Assembly (NCBI GenBank): GCA_027064125.1
Contig: JAMOQF010000083.1
Coordinates: forward strand, 1 to 52,274
Length of the DNA stretch: 52,274 bases
Reading direction: 5' to 3'
Source: Acidobacteriota bacterium
GTDB taxonomy: Bacteria; Acidobacteriota; JAAYUB01; JAMOQF01
The notes beneath the pieces were generated by a model. That model was not told the DNA's origin, ran no database searches, and worked only from the letters and a program-made list of their open reading frames with translations. The translations under genes and the position numbers were made by a program. This document shows positions 1 to 10,763 of this stretch, piece after piece (position 1 is the first letter of the stretch; every line of letters starts with the position of its first letter).

Positions 1-272
1 AAAAATTCATGAAAAAATGCAATCTAAAAAAACTGAAAAATTACTCTACCTTTGATGATAAAAACAAACTCTTCTCCTTAATAAAACCTAAAAAACAGTA
101 TAAAACTTAAAATTACCTGAAGGAAAATTAAATAAAAAAACTAATGGAAAACAATATTTAAAAAAGTCTAATCTTCTAATCTCTAACCCTTAAATTAAGA
201 TAAAATTAAAACTTCATCAATTTAAAACATAAAAAAAAACAATTTAACTTAAACCATTAACACACAAAAATA

Positions 273-314
273 ACATATTAAATACACTCCATTACATATT
301 AAATACACTCCATT
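273..314. repeat. Perfect 21-bp tandem duplication (acatattaaatacactccatt x2)
   Basis: Two identical adjacent 21-bp units at 273-293 and 294-314. Confidence 0.9.
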
Positions 315-540
315 ACATCAAAAAAACCTTTCCCATACTTCAACCTCTTTTATCCTCATCTAAATATAAGTACTAAAATACACAAATACATAAATATCTT
401 AAATATCTAAATATCTGCTTGCCTGACACTTATTTAAAGCTCATTTAAAACACCTTAAAAATAAAATAAATTGCCTGATACATTTAATAACATTCAACAA
501 CAAATTAATCAAAATCGTGCCTGGCACCTTTTGGTAATTT

Positions 541-568
541 TTGGTAGATGTAATTTGATATATATAAT
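541..568 (+). promoter_or_regulatory. Putative promoter of the gapA operon
   Basis: TTGGTA (541-546), 16-bp spacer, TATAAT (563-568), upstream of gapA. Confidence 0.4.
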
Positions 569-591
569 ATCTTGAAATATGTTTTAATTAT

Positions 592-639
592 TGATATTTT
601 ACATTTTGAAAATAATGATATTTTACATTTTGAAAATAA
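592..639. repeat. Perfect 24-bp tandem duplication (tgatattttacattttgaaaataa x2)
   Basis: Identical units at 592-615 and 616-639, between the putative promoter and the gapA RBS. Confidence 0.9.
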
Positions 640-675
640 GGATAGATGAAAATAAAAAAAAATAAAAGAAAATAG

Positions 676-1683
<1,008 letters not shown>

Positions 1684-1693
1684 GAGAAGTATT

Positions 1694-2881
1694 ATGAGAA
1701 AAAAAAGCATAAAGGATATCAATGTAGAAAATGAGAAAATTTTTATTAGAGTTGATTTTAATGTTCCAGTAAAAAATGGTACCATACAAGATGATACCCG
1801 AATAGTTGCAGCACTCCCTACAATTGAATATGCCCTCAATGAAGGGGCTTCGCTTATCCTTGCTTCCCACCTTGGGAGACCAAAGGGGAGAATTGTTTCT
1901 GAAATGAGTTTAAAGCCTGTTAAATTTAGGCTGTCAGAATTGTTAAATAAGGATGTTCTTTTTGCCCCTGATTGTGTGGGGGAAGAAGCCAGGAAAATTG
2001 CCGAAAACTTAAAACCCGGTGAAGTTTTACTTCTTGAAAATTTGAGATTTCATCCAGAAGAGAAGGAAAACGACCCTGATTTTTCAAAAAAATTGGCTTC
2101 ATATGCCAGAATTTATGTCAATGATGCCTTTGGAACAGCCCATAGGGCACATGCCTCAACTGTGGGAATTACCCATTATGTGGATGAAAAGGTTTGTGGG
2201 TTTTTAATGGAGAAGGAACTTAAATATCTCGTTGATACACTTCAAAATCCAGAAAGACCTTTTGCTGCTATTTTGGGAGGGGCAAAGGTGTCAGACAAGA
2301 TTGATGTGATTGAAAACTTGCTGAATAAGGTAGATAAATTATTTATTGGTGGAGCAATGGCCTACACCTTCTTGAAATCTATGGGAAAAAATGTGGGAAA
2401 TTCAAAAGTTGAAGAGGATAAACTATCTCTTGCAAAGGAAATTGTTGAAAAAGCAAAAGAAAAGGGCGTGAAAATTTTTCTACCGGTGGATAATCTATTC
2501 AGTTCAGAATTTTCTGAGAATGGGGATATAAGATACATTTCTGTGGATGAAGATCCCCCGGATGGTTGGATGGCACTTGATATCGGAGAAAAGACAATAC
2601 AGATTTATCTAAATGAACTTTCAGATTGTAAAACGGTAGTTTGGAATGGTCCCATGGGGGTTTTTGAAATGGATAAATTCTCTAAGGGAACCATGGCGAT
2701 CGCTGAAAAGATATCTCAGCTGGATGCAATTACCATAATTGGAGGAGGGGACAGCGTATCTGCCGTGCATAAAGCAGGGGTTGCAGAGAAGATTACTCAC
2801 ATTTCCACAGGTGGAGGTGCTTCTCTCCAGCTTCTGGCAGGTAAAACTTTGCCAGCCATTGAAGTTTTAGATGATATTTAA
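1694..2881 (+). CDS. pgk: Phosphoglycerate kinase
   Basis: [30 protein letters not shown] motifs. Confidence 0.98.
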   Translation: MRKKSIKDINVENEKIFIRVDFNVPVKNGTIQDDTRIVAALPTIEYALNEGASLILASHLGRPKGRIVSEMSLKPVKFRLSELLNKDVLFAPDCVGEEARKIAENLKPGEVLLLENLRFHPEEKENDPDFSKKLASYARIYVNDAFGTAHRAHASTVGITHYVDEKVCGFLMEKELKYLVDTLQNPERPFAAILGGAKVSDKIDVIENLLNKVDKLFIGGAMAYTFLKSMGKNVGNSKVEEDKLSLAKEIVEKAKEKGVKIFLPVDNLFSSEFSENGDIRYISVDEDPPDGWMALDIGEKTIQIYLNELSDCKTVVWNGPMGVFEMDKFSKGTMAIAEKISQLDAITIIGGGDSVSAVHKAGVAEKITHISTGGGASLQLLAGKTLPAIEVLDDI

Positions 2882-2896
2882 ATGGGAGTTTTAACT

Positions 2897-3646
2897 ATGT
2901 ATAAAAAACCATTTATAGCTGGTAATTGGAAAATGCATAAAACGGTTTCTGAAACAATTGAAACCCTTGAGGAATTAAAAAGCCTCGTAAAAGGGGTTTC
3001 AGATAGGACAATAATGGTTGCACCGCCCTTCACTTCTTTAAGTGATGCCGGAAAGCTCCTTAAGGACAGTAATATCTTTTTGGGGGCTCAAAACATGTAT
3101 TTTGAAGATAAAGGGGCATATACAGGGGAAATCTCTGCTGATATGCTTCTGGAAGTGGGTTGTAAGTTTGTGATATTGGGGCACTCAGAAAGGAGACACA
3201 TATTTGGTGAAAGTGATGAAATTATAAACAAAAAAGTAAAAAAAGCTCTTCAAAAGGGATTAACTCCCATTTTGTGTGTTGGGGAAAAGTTGGAGGAAAG
3301 GGAAAATGGAATGGTTGAGGAGGTAATTGAGAAACAACTTGAGATGGGATTAAAATCCTTGACAAAAGAGGATGTTTTAAATATTATCGTTGCCTATGAG
3401 CCCGTGTGGGCCATTGGTACTGGCAAAACTGCTTCCCCTGAGGATGCAAATAGTGTACATAAATTTATTAAGGATTCTTTAAAAAATATTTTTTCTGTGG
3501 AAGAAGATAAATCAATAATTTTGTATGGGGGAAGTGTTAAGCCTGGAAATATAGTTGGTTTAATGGAGAAACATTTTATTGATGGTGTTCTTGTGGGGGG
3601 TGCAAGTTTATCCCCTGTTGATTTTTCAAAGATAATTAAGTTTTAG
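2897..3646 (+). CDS. tpiA: Triosephosphate isomerase
   Basis: AGNWKMHK, LGHSERR, AYEPVWAIGTG; start placed at ATG 2897 rather than ORF start 2882. Confidence 0.97.
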   Translation: MYKKPFIAGNWKMHKTVSETIETLEELKSLVKGVSDRTIMVAPPFTSLSDAGKLLKDSNIFLGAQNMYFEDKGAYTGEISADMLLEVGCKFVILGHSERRHIFGESDEIINKKVKKALQKGLTPILCVGEKLEERENGMVEEVIEKQLEMGLKSLTKEDVLNIIVAYEPVWAIGTGKTASPEDANSVHKFIKDSLKNIFSVEEDKSIILYGGSVKPGNIVGLMEKHFIDGVLVGGASLSPVDFSKIIKF

Positions 3647-3662
3647 TTAAGGAGATTTTATT

Positions 3663-4157
3663 ATGGTAACTCTTGTTTTGATAATTCATTTAATTGTAAG
3701 TTTTATCCTGATGATTATAATTTTACTGCAGTCCGGTAGTAGTGCTGATCTTGCAAGTGCCTTTGGTGGAATGAGTTCCCAGACTTCCATGGGAAGACAC
3801 TCTAAAGGAAATGCCCTTACGAAACTTACAACCATTTGTGCTGTTATATTTATGATTACGTCTCTGAGCCTTGCTGTTATGATGAGCAAAAAAACTAAAG
3901 GGGAATCTGTTGTATCTGGGATGAATGCAACTCCCACAAAAAAGGCCGTTAAAAAAAATATTCCTGCAAAACCTGTTCAAACTAAAAATAATAAAAGTGA
4001 TACTTCTGAAAAGGGTTTTAAAACAGTTGGAACTGAAAATGGCAAAGTTATAAAAGTAAAGAAACTTTCCCCATCTGAAGTTAAAAAGATGTTAGGTGAG
4101 TCCGGGTCTAAAACCAACAATAAAAAAACACCTGCTAAAAAAGGTGGAAATAAGTAG
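3663..4157 (+). CDS. secG: Preprotein translocase subunit SecG with Lys-rich C-terminal extension
   Basis: Two TM segments, LLQSGSSADLASAFGG motif; adjacent to tpiA. Confidence 0.9.
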   Translation: MVTLVLIIHLIVSFILMIIILLQSGSSADLASAFGGMSSQTSMGRHSKGNALTKLTTICAVIFMITSLSLAVMMSKKTKGESVVSGMNATPTKKAVKKNIPAKPVQTKNNKSDTSEKGFKTVGTENGKVIKVKKLSPSEVKKMLGESGSKTNNKKTPAKKGGNK

Positions 4158-4190
4158 TTCTTTTATATTTTGTCTTTAATCTTAAATTCT

Positions 4191-4218
4191 GGGAGGAATT
4201 CAAATTCCTCCCTTTTTT
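4191..4218 (+). terminator. Intrinsic terminator after secG
   Basis: GGGAGGAATT-CA-AATTCCTCCC followed by TTTTTT. Confidence 0.85.
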
Positions 4219-4293
4219 ATTTCTGTAAAAAAATTTTCTAAATCTTGCTTCTATCCTTTATAATCTATTTTTAACATTTCAGGGAGGTTTTTA

Positions 4294-6360
4294 ATGGATG
4301 CAAAAGAGAGAAGGTTGCCTGAGAATGCATATAGACCTTTGAAAGATGGAGAAAAATATATTCCCTTTATTCCACCACAAGAACATCCCTATGAGGTTAC
4401 AGCAAGAAGTGTATTAATAGGTCTTTTTATGGCTGCAATTTTTACCTTTGCAACTGCCTACAGTGGTTTAAAGGCTGGACAGGTTTTTGAGGCGGCAATT
4501 CCAATAGCAATTCTTGCAGTTGGAATAGGTAAAATGTTTAAAAGAAACAATACCATATTGGAGAATGTCATAATTCAAAGTATAGGTGCTTGTTCTGGAG
4601 TTGTCGTTGCTGGAGCGATTTTTACACTTCCAGCCCTTTATATGTTAAAACTGGATCCAAGTTATATAACGGTGGTACTTGCATCATTTTTAGGTGGTGT
4701 TTTGGGAATAGTATTCTTGATCCCCTTGAGAAAATATTTTGTTTCTGACCAGCATGGACTTCTTCCATTTCCAGAAGCAACTGCCACAACTGAAATCCTG
4801 GTGACAGGTGAAAAGGCTGGAAAGCAGGCTCAAATACTTATAAAAGCCATGTTGCTTGGAGGTATATACGATTTCATAAGTGACAGTTTCAAATTTTGGG
4901 ATGTTTCCTTTACAACCAATGCTTTAGGAAAGGCTTTTCAAAAATTTACGGCCAAAACGAAAATGATCTTTAAAATGGAAACCACGGCCTTTTTTGTTGG
5001 CCTTGGATATATAGTGGGGCTCAAATATGCTGCAATAATATGTGGAGGAAGTTTTTTGGCCTGGTTTGTTCTGGTCCCTTTTTTTGGATATACCCTCTCT
5101 TCCCATGGAGTTGCCGTTTCAGGTATGACTCCTGACTTTATTTTTAACAACTATGTAAGAATGGTTGGAATAGGAGGAATTGCTGCTGCTGGGATATTGG
5201 GAATTTTGAAAAATTCAAAAATAATTGTTACATCTTTTTCAGTGGGCTTCAAAGGAATATTTAAAAAACATGGTGATGGAAAGGATGTTGAAAGGACTTC
5301 AAAGGATATTCCCATGCACCTTTTGATCATAATTTTAGTGACAGCACTTATAGTTCTCCTTGCATTTTTCTTTACCATCACAAATAGAATGGATTATTCT
5401 CTACTTGGGTTGATGATAGCCTTTTTTATAAGTTTTTTGTTTACGACAGTGGCTGCAAGGGCTATTGCAATTGTGGGCACAAATCCCGTGAGTGGAATGA
5501 CCCTTGTTACCTTAATAATTGGATCCGTAATTCTTGTAAAAGCGGGTTTACATGGAAATAGTGGTATGTTTACAGCCCTCGTAATAGGTTCGGTGGTGTG
5601 TACTGCGCTATCAGTTTCTGGAGGATTTATCACTGATTTGAAAATTGGATACTGGATAGGCGCAACGCCATATAATCAGGAGCGATTTAAGTTTTTGGGA
5701 ACCCTTGTTGCTGCGATTTTTGTTGGGGCTGCTATTATTTTAATAAACAATGCCTTTGGCTTTTTGGTGTTTGATCCCGTAACCCATAGTTATTTGCCAA
5801 ATCCCGATGTTCCTGCACCTCAGGCAAATGTTATGAAGGATATTATAGTTACTCTTATGGATCCCAAAGCAAATATACCCTGGATGTTATATGGAATAGG
5901 TGTATTACTTGCCCTCATAATGGATATGGTGGGAGTACCGGCCCTTGCCTTTGCCCTTGGAATGTATTTGCCCCAGAATCTAAATACTCCCCTTGTCCTT
6001 GGGGGTTTGATTGCATATATACTCACAAAGAGTTCAAAGAATGAAAAGGTTTCATATGCAAGGTTTCAAAAGGGTACTTTAATCGCTTCAGGTTTTATAG
6101 CAGGTTCTGCATTGATGGGAATTTTGGGAGCGCTTTTAAAGATAATTCCTTCAGGAAATTATTTGCCAAATCATAAGAGTATAAGTTTTATAGATAATGT
6201 TTTAATAAAAATGGGTATTTTGGATCCCAAAAATCCAGACCATATAATTAAATATTTATTTGGTTCTCCCCATTTTACAGCAATTTTGGGGCTTCTGTTT
6301 GTTCTTTTACTTTCAGCATATGTTATATATGATTCCTATAAAGCAATGCCAGAGGAGTAG
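4294..6360 (+). CDS. OPT family oligopeptide transporter
   Basis: Many TM segments; N-terminal RSVLIGLFMAAIFTFATAYSGLKAG and FPEATATTEILVTGE typical of OPT family. Confidence 0.9.
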   Translation: MDAKERRLPENAYRPLKDGEKYIPFIPPQEHPYEVTARSVLIGLFMAAIFTFATAYSGLKAGQVFEAAIPIAILAVGIGKMFKRNNTILENVIIQSIGACSGVVVAGAIFTLPALYMLKLDPSYITVVLASFLGGVLGIVFLIPLRKYFVSDQHGLLPFPEATATTEILVTGEKAGKQAQILIKAMLLGGIYDFISDSFKFWDVSFTTNALGKAFQKFTAKTKMIFKMETTAFFVGLGYIVGLKYAAIICGGSFLAWFVLVPFFGYTLSSHGVAVSGMTPDFIFNNYVRMVGIGGIAAAGILGILKNSKIIVTSFSVGFKGIFKKHGDGKDVERTSKDIPMHLLIIILVTALIVLLAFFFTITNRMDYSLLGLMIAFFISFLFTTVAARAIAIVGTNPVSGMTLVTLIIGSVILVKAGLHGNSGMFTALVIGSVVCTALSVSGGFITDLKIGYWIGATPYNQERFKFLGTLVAAIFVGAAIILINNAFGFLVFDPVTHSYLPNPDVPAPQANVMKDIIVTLMDPKANIPWMLYGIGVLLALIMDMVGVPALAFALGMYLPQNLNTPLVLGGLIAYILTKSSKNEKVSYARFQKGTLIASGFIAGSALMGILGALLKIIPSGNYLPNHKSISFIDNVLIKMGILDPKNPDHIIKYLFGSPHFTAILGLLFVLLLSAYVIYDSYKAMPEE

Positions 6361-6367
6361 TGAAAAT

Positions 6368-6760
6368 ATGTATTATTTGAGATTTGCAATTGCATCTATT
6401 GATGGAGAGAGACTTTTTGACGGTCATTTTGGAGAGAGTGATTATTACTTAATTTACGATTTAAATAATGAGAGATATGAATTTATTGAACAGATAAAGA
6501 ATTTGGCAAAGGATTTTGAAGAAAGGGAACATGGCGATAAGAGAAAGGCCATGAAGGTTTCAGATCTTTTGAGTGAATGTGAGGCCCTCTGTGGGAGGGC
6601 CTTCGGTCCAAATATTAAGAGAATTGTCAAAAAATTTGTACCAGTTGTTGTAAGGGTAGAAAAAGTGGAGGAAGCATTAAGGTTATTGCAGGAAAGTTAT
6701 GAATCAATCCTTAAGGAATATGAAAAGGGTGAAGATAGAAAACATCTTGTTCTTAAATAG
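6368..6760 (+). CDS. Dinitrogenase Fe-Mo cofactor biosynthesis (NifX/NifB C-terminal-like) family protein
   Basis: RFAIASIDGERLFDGHFGESDYYLIYDL pattern (DG..v..HFG..); start at ATG 6368. Confidence 0.65.
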   Translation: MYYLRFAIASIDGERLFDGHFGESDYYLIYDLNNERYEFIEQIKNLAKDFEEREHGDKRKAMKVSDLLSECEALCGRAFGPNIKRIVKKFVPVVVRVEKVEEALRLLQESYESILKEYEKGEDRKHLVLK

Positions 6761-6798
6761 GTGTATAATATAATTTATTTTTTCATGGAGTTTGAATA

Positions 6799-7002
6799 AT
6801 GAATCTTGGTTTTCCAGAATTGGTGGTTTTATTTATCCTTGCACTTTTGTTATTTGGTCCTAAAAAATTGCCTGAACTTGGACGGTCGATAGGAAAAGCG
6901 ATAACTGAGTTTAAAAAAGCAACAGATGAGGTAAAAGATACCCTTGAAAAAGAGGTAAAAGAAGAGAAAGTAGATGAAAAGGAAAAAGAATTAAAAGGAT
7001 AA
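6799..7002 (+). CDS. tatA: Twin-arginine translocase TatA/E
   Basis: LGFPELVVLFILALLLFGPKKLPELGRSIG. Confidence 0.95.
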   Translation: MNLGFPELVVLFILALLLFGPKKLPELGRSIGKAITEFKKATDEVKDTLEKEVKEEKVDEKEKELKG

Positions 7003-7003
7003 A

Positions 7004-7747
7004 ATGGAAGAAAAAGGGGATTATTCCGAAGAGGAATTACCGAAACTGTCTCTCATAGAGCATCTTGAAGAACTTAGGAAAAGAATTTTTTTATCTTTAG
7101 TCGCAGTTTCAGTTGTTTTTATTTTTACCCTTTTTTATAGTGAGAAAATTTTTAATTTGATAGCCCTACCTCTTAAAAAATATTTGCCAGAAGGTAGTGA
7201 ATTAGTTTTTACAAGACTTCAGGAGCCTTTCACCCTGTATGTTAAGGTTTCATTTGTATCTGCTGTGATAATATCCTTTCCTTTTATTTTGTATCAGATT
7301 TGGCTTTACATCTCACCGGGGCTTTATAGACGTGAAAAAAAAGTCTTACTGCCCTTTTTCTTTTTCTCTCTTTTTCTCTTTTTAGGAGGAATTCTGTTTG
7401 CCTATTTTATACTTTTCCCAAATACCTGTTCATTTTTGCTTGAGATAGGGAAAAGTTTTACACCTATGATTTCAATTACAGAGTATTTTAATCTTGCTAT
7501 TTTTGTAATCCTTGGGGTAGGAGTTGTTTTTCAAATACCCATTATTATTACAGTTTTATCCTATTTTGGTATCCTTTCCCCGAAATTTTTAATAAAGAAT
7601 TCAAGATTTGCCATTTTCCTGATATTTTTGGTGGCAGCTGTATTATCTCCCACAGTGGATGTGGTCAATTTATTTATATTTGCCCTTCCCATGGTCTTTT
7701 TATATTTAATTAGCATTCTCCTTTCCTTTTTCTTTTATGGGAAATAA
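7004..7747 (+). CDS. tatC: Twin-arginine translocase TatC
   Basis: LIEHLEELRKRIF, FPFILYQIWLYISPGL; adjacent to tatA. Confidence 0.96.
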   Translation: MEEKGDYSEEELPKLSLIEHLEELRKRIFLSLVAVSVVFIFTLFYSEKIFNLIALPLKKYLPEGSELVFTRLQEPFTLYVKVSFVSAVIISFPFILYQIWLYISPGLYRREKKVLLPFFFFSLFLFLGGILFAYFILFPNTCSFLLEIGKSFTPMISITEYFNLAIFVILGVGVVFQIPIIITVLSYFGILSPKFLIKNSRFAIFLIFLVAAVLSPTVDVVNLFIFALPMVFLYLISILLSFFFYGK

Positions 7748-7848
7748 AGTTTTGCCTGGCACCATATTCCATATTTCTATAATTGAGATTTTTGGCTATA
7801 TTATTTTTTGAGTTTTTTTGCTGTGCTATAATTAAAATTCAAATTATT

Positions 7849-8727
7849 ATGAAGACAGATGTTTATTTGGAGAAAAATTTAAAAACACCTAAATTGATTG
7901 CCATTGATCTTGATGGTACCTTACTAAATTCAGAATATGAAATTTCCAGTCAGGATCTTAAAACCCTAAGGAAACTTAATGATATTGGGATAAAAATTAT
8001 TCCCGCCACTGGAAGAAGATTTTCATCAGCGATCCCATATGTTGAGAAAATTCCCTGTGATTCGCTTGTAATTTTGCAAAATGGTGCATTAATTATAGAT
8101 AAAAACAGTAGAGATATTTTTTTTCATTCAGAAATTGATAAAGATGTTTTAGAAAGTATTGTGGATTTTAATAAAAGATTTTCTCTTTTTCCTGTGTACA
8201 TTTCATCATTTAGAGTGGGAGGAAGAATTTTTTTGATGGATAATCTCAAAAAATATAAAATTTTAAATAAATATCTTTCCAAGAATGTGGGAGATATTGA
8301 GATTTTTTATGAAAGTGATAAAATTAAAAAGATTCAAGTTTCTCAGATAATGTATTTTGGAAGAGTTTCAGAAATGAGAAATTTATTTGAAAAACTAACA
8401 GAGGGGTACTTTGGATATATTTCCCTTGCGTTAACTGAATATAAAGATAGAGATCTTTCCATTTTAGATGTTATGAGAAAAGATGTTTCAAAAGGTAAGG
8501 CTTTGAAAATGGTGAGGAAATTTTATAATATAGAAAAGGAAAGGGTATGGGCAATAGGAGATAATGTAAATGATATAGATATGTTTAGGGAATCTTTTCT
8601 CTCCATGGCTGTTGCAAATAGTAGTCAGATTGTTAAAAAGGAAGCATCAGTTGTCATTCCTGACAATAATTGCAGTGGAGTTTCTTTTGGCTTAAAGAAA
8701 TTTCTAAGGGGAGGGATATTATGGTAG
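7849..8727 (+). CDS. Cof-type HAD-superfamily phosphatase
   Basis: LIAIDLDGTLLNS, KGKALK, GDNVNDIDM; start likely ATG 7849. Confidence 0.9.
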   Translation: MKTDVYLEKNLKTPKLIAIDLDGTLLNSEYEISSQDLKTLRKLNDIGIKIIPATGRRFSSAIPYVEKIPCDSLVILQNGALIIDKNSRDIFFHSEIDKDVLESIVDFNKRFSLFPVYISSFRVGGRIFLMDNLKKYKILNKYLSKNVGDIEIFYESDKIKKIQVSQIMYFGRVSEMRNLFEKLTEGYFGYISLALTEYKDRDLSILDVMRKDVSKGKALKMVRKFYNIEKERVWAIGDNVNDIDMFRESFLSMAVANSSQIVKKEASVVIPDNNCSGVSFGLKKFLRGGILW

Positions 8728-9149
8728 ATGTAATAGTTCCATGTCCCTCATGTTTTTCAAAAAATAGGGTGGTTAATTTTGAAAAAAAGGCTTTTTGTGG
8801 AAAGTGTAAGTCACCTTTACCCTCTTTAAACAGAGTTTACGATTTAAGTGATACCAATTTTCAAAAATTTTTAGAGAGGATTTCCTTACCTGTGGTTGTT
8901 GATTTTTGGGCTCCCTGGTGTGGCCCCTGTAGAATGGTTCACCCTATTTTGGATAAATTTGCAGAGGAATTTGTTGGAAGGGTGTTTTTTGCAAGGGTGA
9001 ATGTAGATGAAAACCAGATGGTGGCAAGAAATTTTGGTATTATGTCAATACCCACTTTGATGTTATTTAAAAATGGTAATTCCGTTGATAAAATAGTCGG
9101 GGCTTATCCTGAGGAGTATTTAAAAAATTGGATTACTTCAAATATTTGA
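8721..9149 (+). CDS. trxC: Thioredoxin with N-terminal zinc ribbon (TrxC-like)
   Basis: CPSC...CGKC then FWAPWCGPCR; start at ATG 8721. Confidence 0.88.
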   Translation: MVDVIVPCPSCFSKNRVVNFEKKAFCGKCKSPLPSLNRVYDLSDTNFQKFLERISLPVVVDFWAPWCGPCRMVHPILDKFAEEFVGRVFFARVNVDENQMVARNFGIMSIPTLMLFKNGNSVDKIVGAYPEEYLKNWITSNI

Positions 9150-9158
9150 GGAGTTTAT

Positions 9159-10166
9159 ATGACGAAAAAAATAGCAATACTTGGAGCAGGGGGATGGGGT
9201 ACTGCCCTTGCTACAGTTCTTGCCTATAATTCACTGGATGTTAAAATCTGGTCCCATAGTGAAATTGAAGTGGAAAATTTTGAAAAGTTCAGGGAGAATC
9301 GAAGATTTTTAAAGGGTGTCAAATTGCCAGAGACCCTTTCTTTTTCTGTGGATTTAGAAGATGTTTTAAAAGGAAGAGATTTTATAGTTCTTGCAAATCC
9401 TTCCCAATTCCAGAGGTCTGTTCTTGAGAGGGCGAAAAAATTTATTGATCCCAGCTCTATACTCGTAAATGTAGCAAAGGGGATTGAAAACAATACTCTT
9501 CTTAGAATGTCTGAAGTTATAAGGGAAGTATTACCTGAATGCGATAAGATAGCTACTCTTTCAGGTCCCAGTCACGCTGAAGAAGTGGCCCGAAAAATCC
9601 CCACCGTGGTGGTTGTCGCTTCACAAAATAGTTCCATTCTTCCTGAAATTCAAAGAATATTTATGAATAGATATTTTAGAGTTTATACAAATGACGATAT
9701 TGTTGGCGTTGAACTTGGAGGATCGTTGAAAAATATTATTGCACTTGCTGCTGGAATTTGTGATGGCCTTGGTTTTGGTGATAACACAAAGGGGGCACTC
9801 CTTACCAGGGGACTTGCTGAAATAACAAGATTGGGGATGAAATTGGGTGCCAGGAAAGAAACCTTTTCGGGAATTTCAGGTATGGGGGATTTGATAACTA
9901 CCTGTATGAGCAGGCATTCAAGGAATAGATATGTGGGAGAACAGATTGGTAAAGGCAGGAAGTTAAAAGAGATAATAGATGAAATGGTGATGGTTGTTGA
10001 AGGTGTTAAAACCACCAGATCTGCTTATGACCTTGGGAAACAGGTTGATGTTGAACTTCCAATAACCGTTGAAGTGTTTAATGTGTTGTTTGAAGATAAA
10101 AATCCATTAACAGCAGTTGAGGATTTAATGTTAAGGGATCCGAAACCTGAATTTTATTGGTTGTAA
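9159..10166 (+). CDS. gpsA: Glycerol-3-phosphate dehydrogenase [NAD(P)+]
   Basis: ILGAGGWGTALA, LSGPSHAEEVA, GDLITTCMSRHSRNR. Confidence 0.97.
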   Translation: MTKKIAILGAGGWGTALATVLAYNSLDVKIWSHSEIEVENFEKFRENRRFLKGVKLPETLSFSVDLEDVLKGRDFIVLANPSQFQRSVLERAKKFIDPSSILVNVAKGIENNTLLRMSEVIREVLPECDKIATLSGPSHAEEVARKIPTVVVVASQNSSILPEIQRIFMNRYFRVYTNDDIVGVELGGSLKNIIALAAGICDGLGFGDNTKGALLTRGLAEITRLGMKLGARKETFSGISGMGDLITTCMSRHSRNRYVGEQIGKGRKLKEIIDEMVMVVEGVKTTRSAYDLGKQVDVELPITVEVFNVLFEDKNPLTAVEDLMLRDPKPEFYWL

Positions 10167-10169
10167 TAA

Positions 10170-10763
10170 ATGAGAAGTGAAGAGATTGCAACCTCTATTT
10201 ATGAAAGGAAGGAACTCTATCTTAGGGTTATAGGTGTTTCCTTTTCTAAAATAAGTAGAGAAGAGAAGGAGGAATTATTTCAAGAGGCCATGATTCGCTT
10301 TTTGAAGGTTAAAATTGATTTTAAAAGTGAAAGGGATGGCTTAAATTATTTCAGAAGAATTTTTATGAATATGATTGTAAATGAAACAAGAGAGAGGATG
10401 AAAAGGAAATTTATATACTTAAAAAATAGGGACAGTAAAGAGAATGACGAACCCATTTATGAACTTTTTAGATCAAATGAAACTCCTGAAGTAGTTTTTG
10501 AGAGGAATAAAAAAAATAATCTGGAAATAAAATTAAAAAATCAGGTGATGGAAATTTTAAATTCAATGCCACATCTTGAAAGGGAATTGATAAAGAACTA
10601 TTTTTTAGGAGATGGCAAAGTTACTATTGATGATATAGCAGAAAAATTTGATATTTCCCGGAGCATGGCTTATAGAAGACTTCAGAAAGGATTAAAAGAG
10701 ATAAGGGAAAAGGTGGTTTTGCCATATCTTTTTTTTCTAATTTTTTTTAGAGGATTGTTTTAA
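10170..10763 (+). CDS. ECF-type RNA polymerase sigma factor
   Basis: Region 2-like ELFQEAMIRFLK and C-terminal HTH (TIDDIAEKFDISRSMAYRRLQKGLKEIR). Confidence 0.75.
   Translation: MRSEEIATSIYERKELYLRVIGVSFSKISREEKEELFQEAMIRFLKVKIDFKSERDGLNYFRRIFMNMIVNETRERMKRKFIYLKNRDSKENDEPIYELFRSNETPEVVFERNKKNNLEIKLKNQVMEILNSMPHLERELIKNYFLGDGKVTIDDIAEKFDISRSMAYRRLQKGLKEIREKVVLPYLFFLIFFRGLF

Noticed and set aside
592-639. CRISPR array
   Set aside because: Only two adjacent copies with no spacers; no cas genes in the window.
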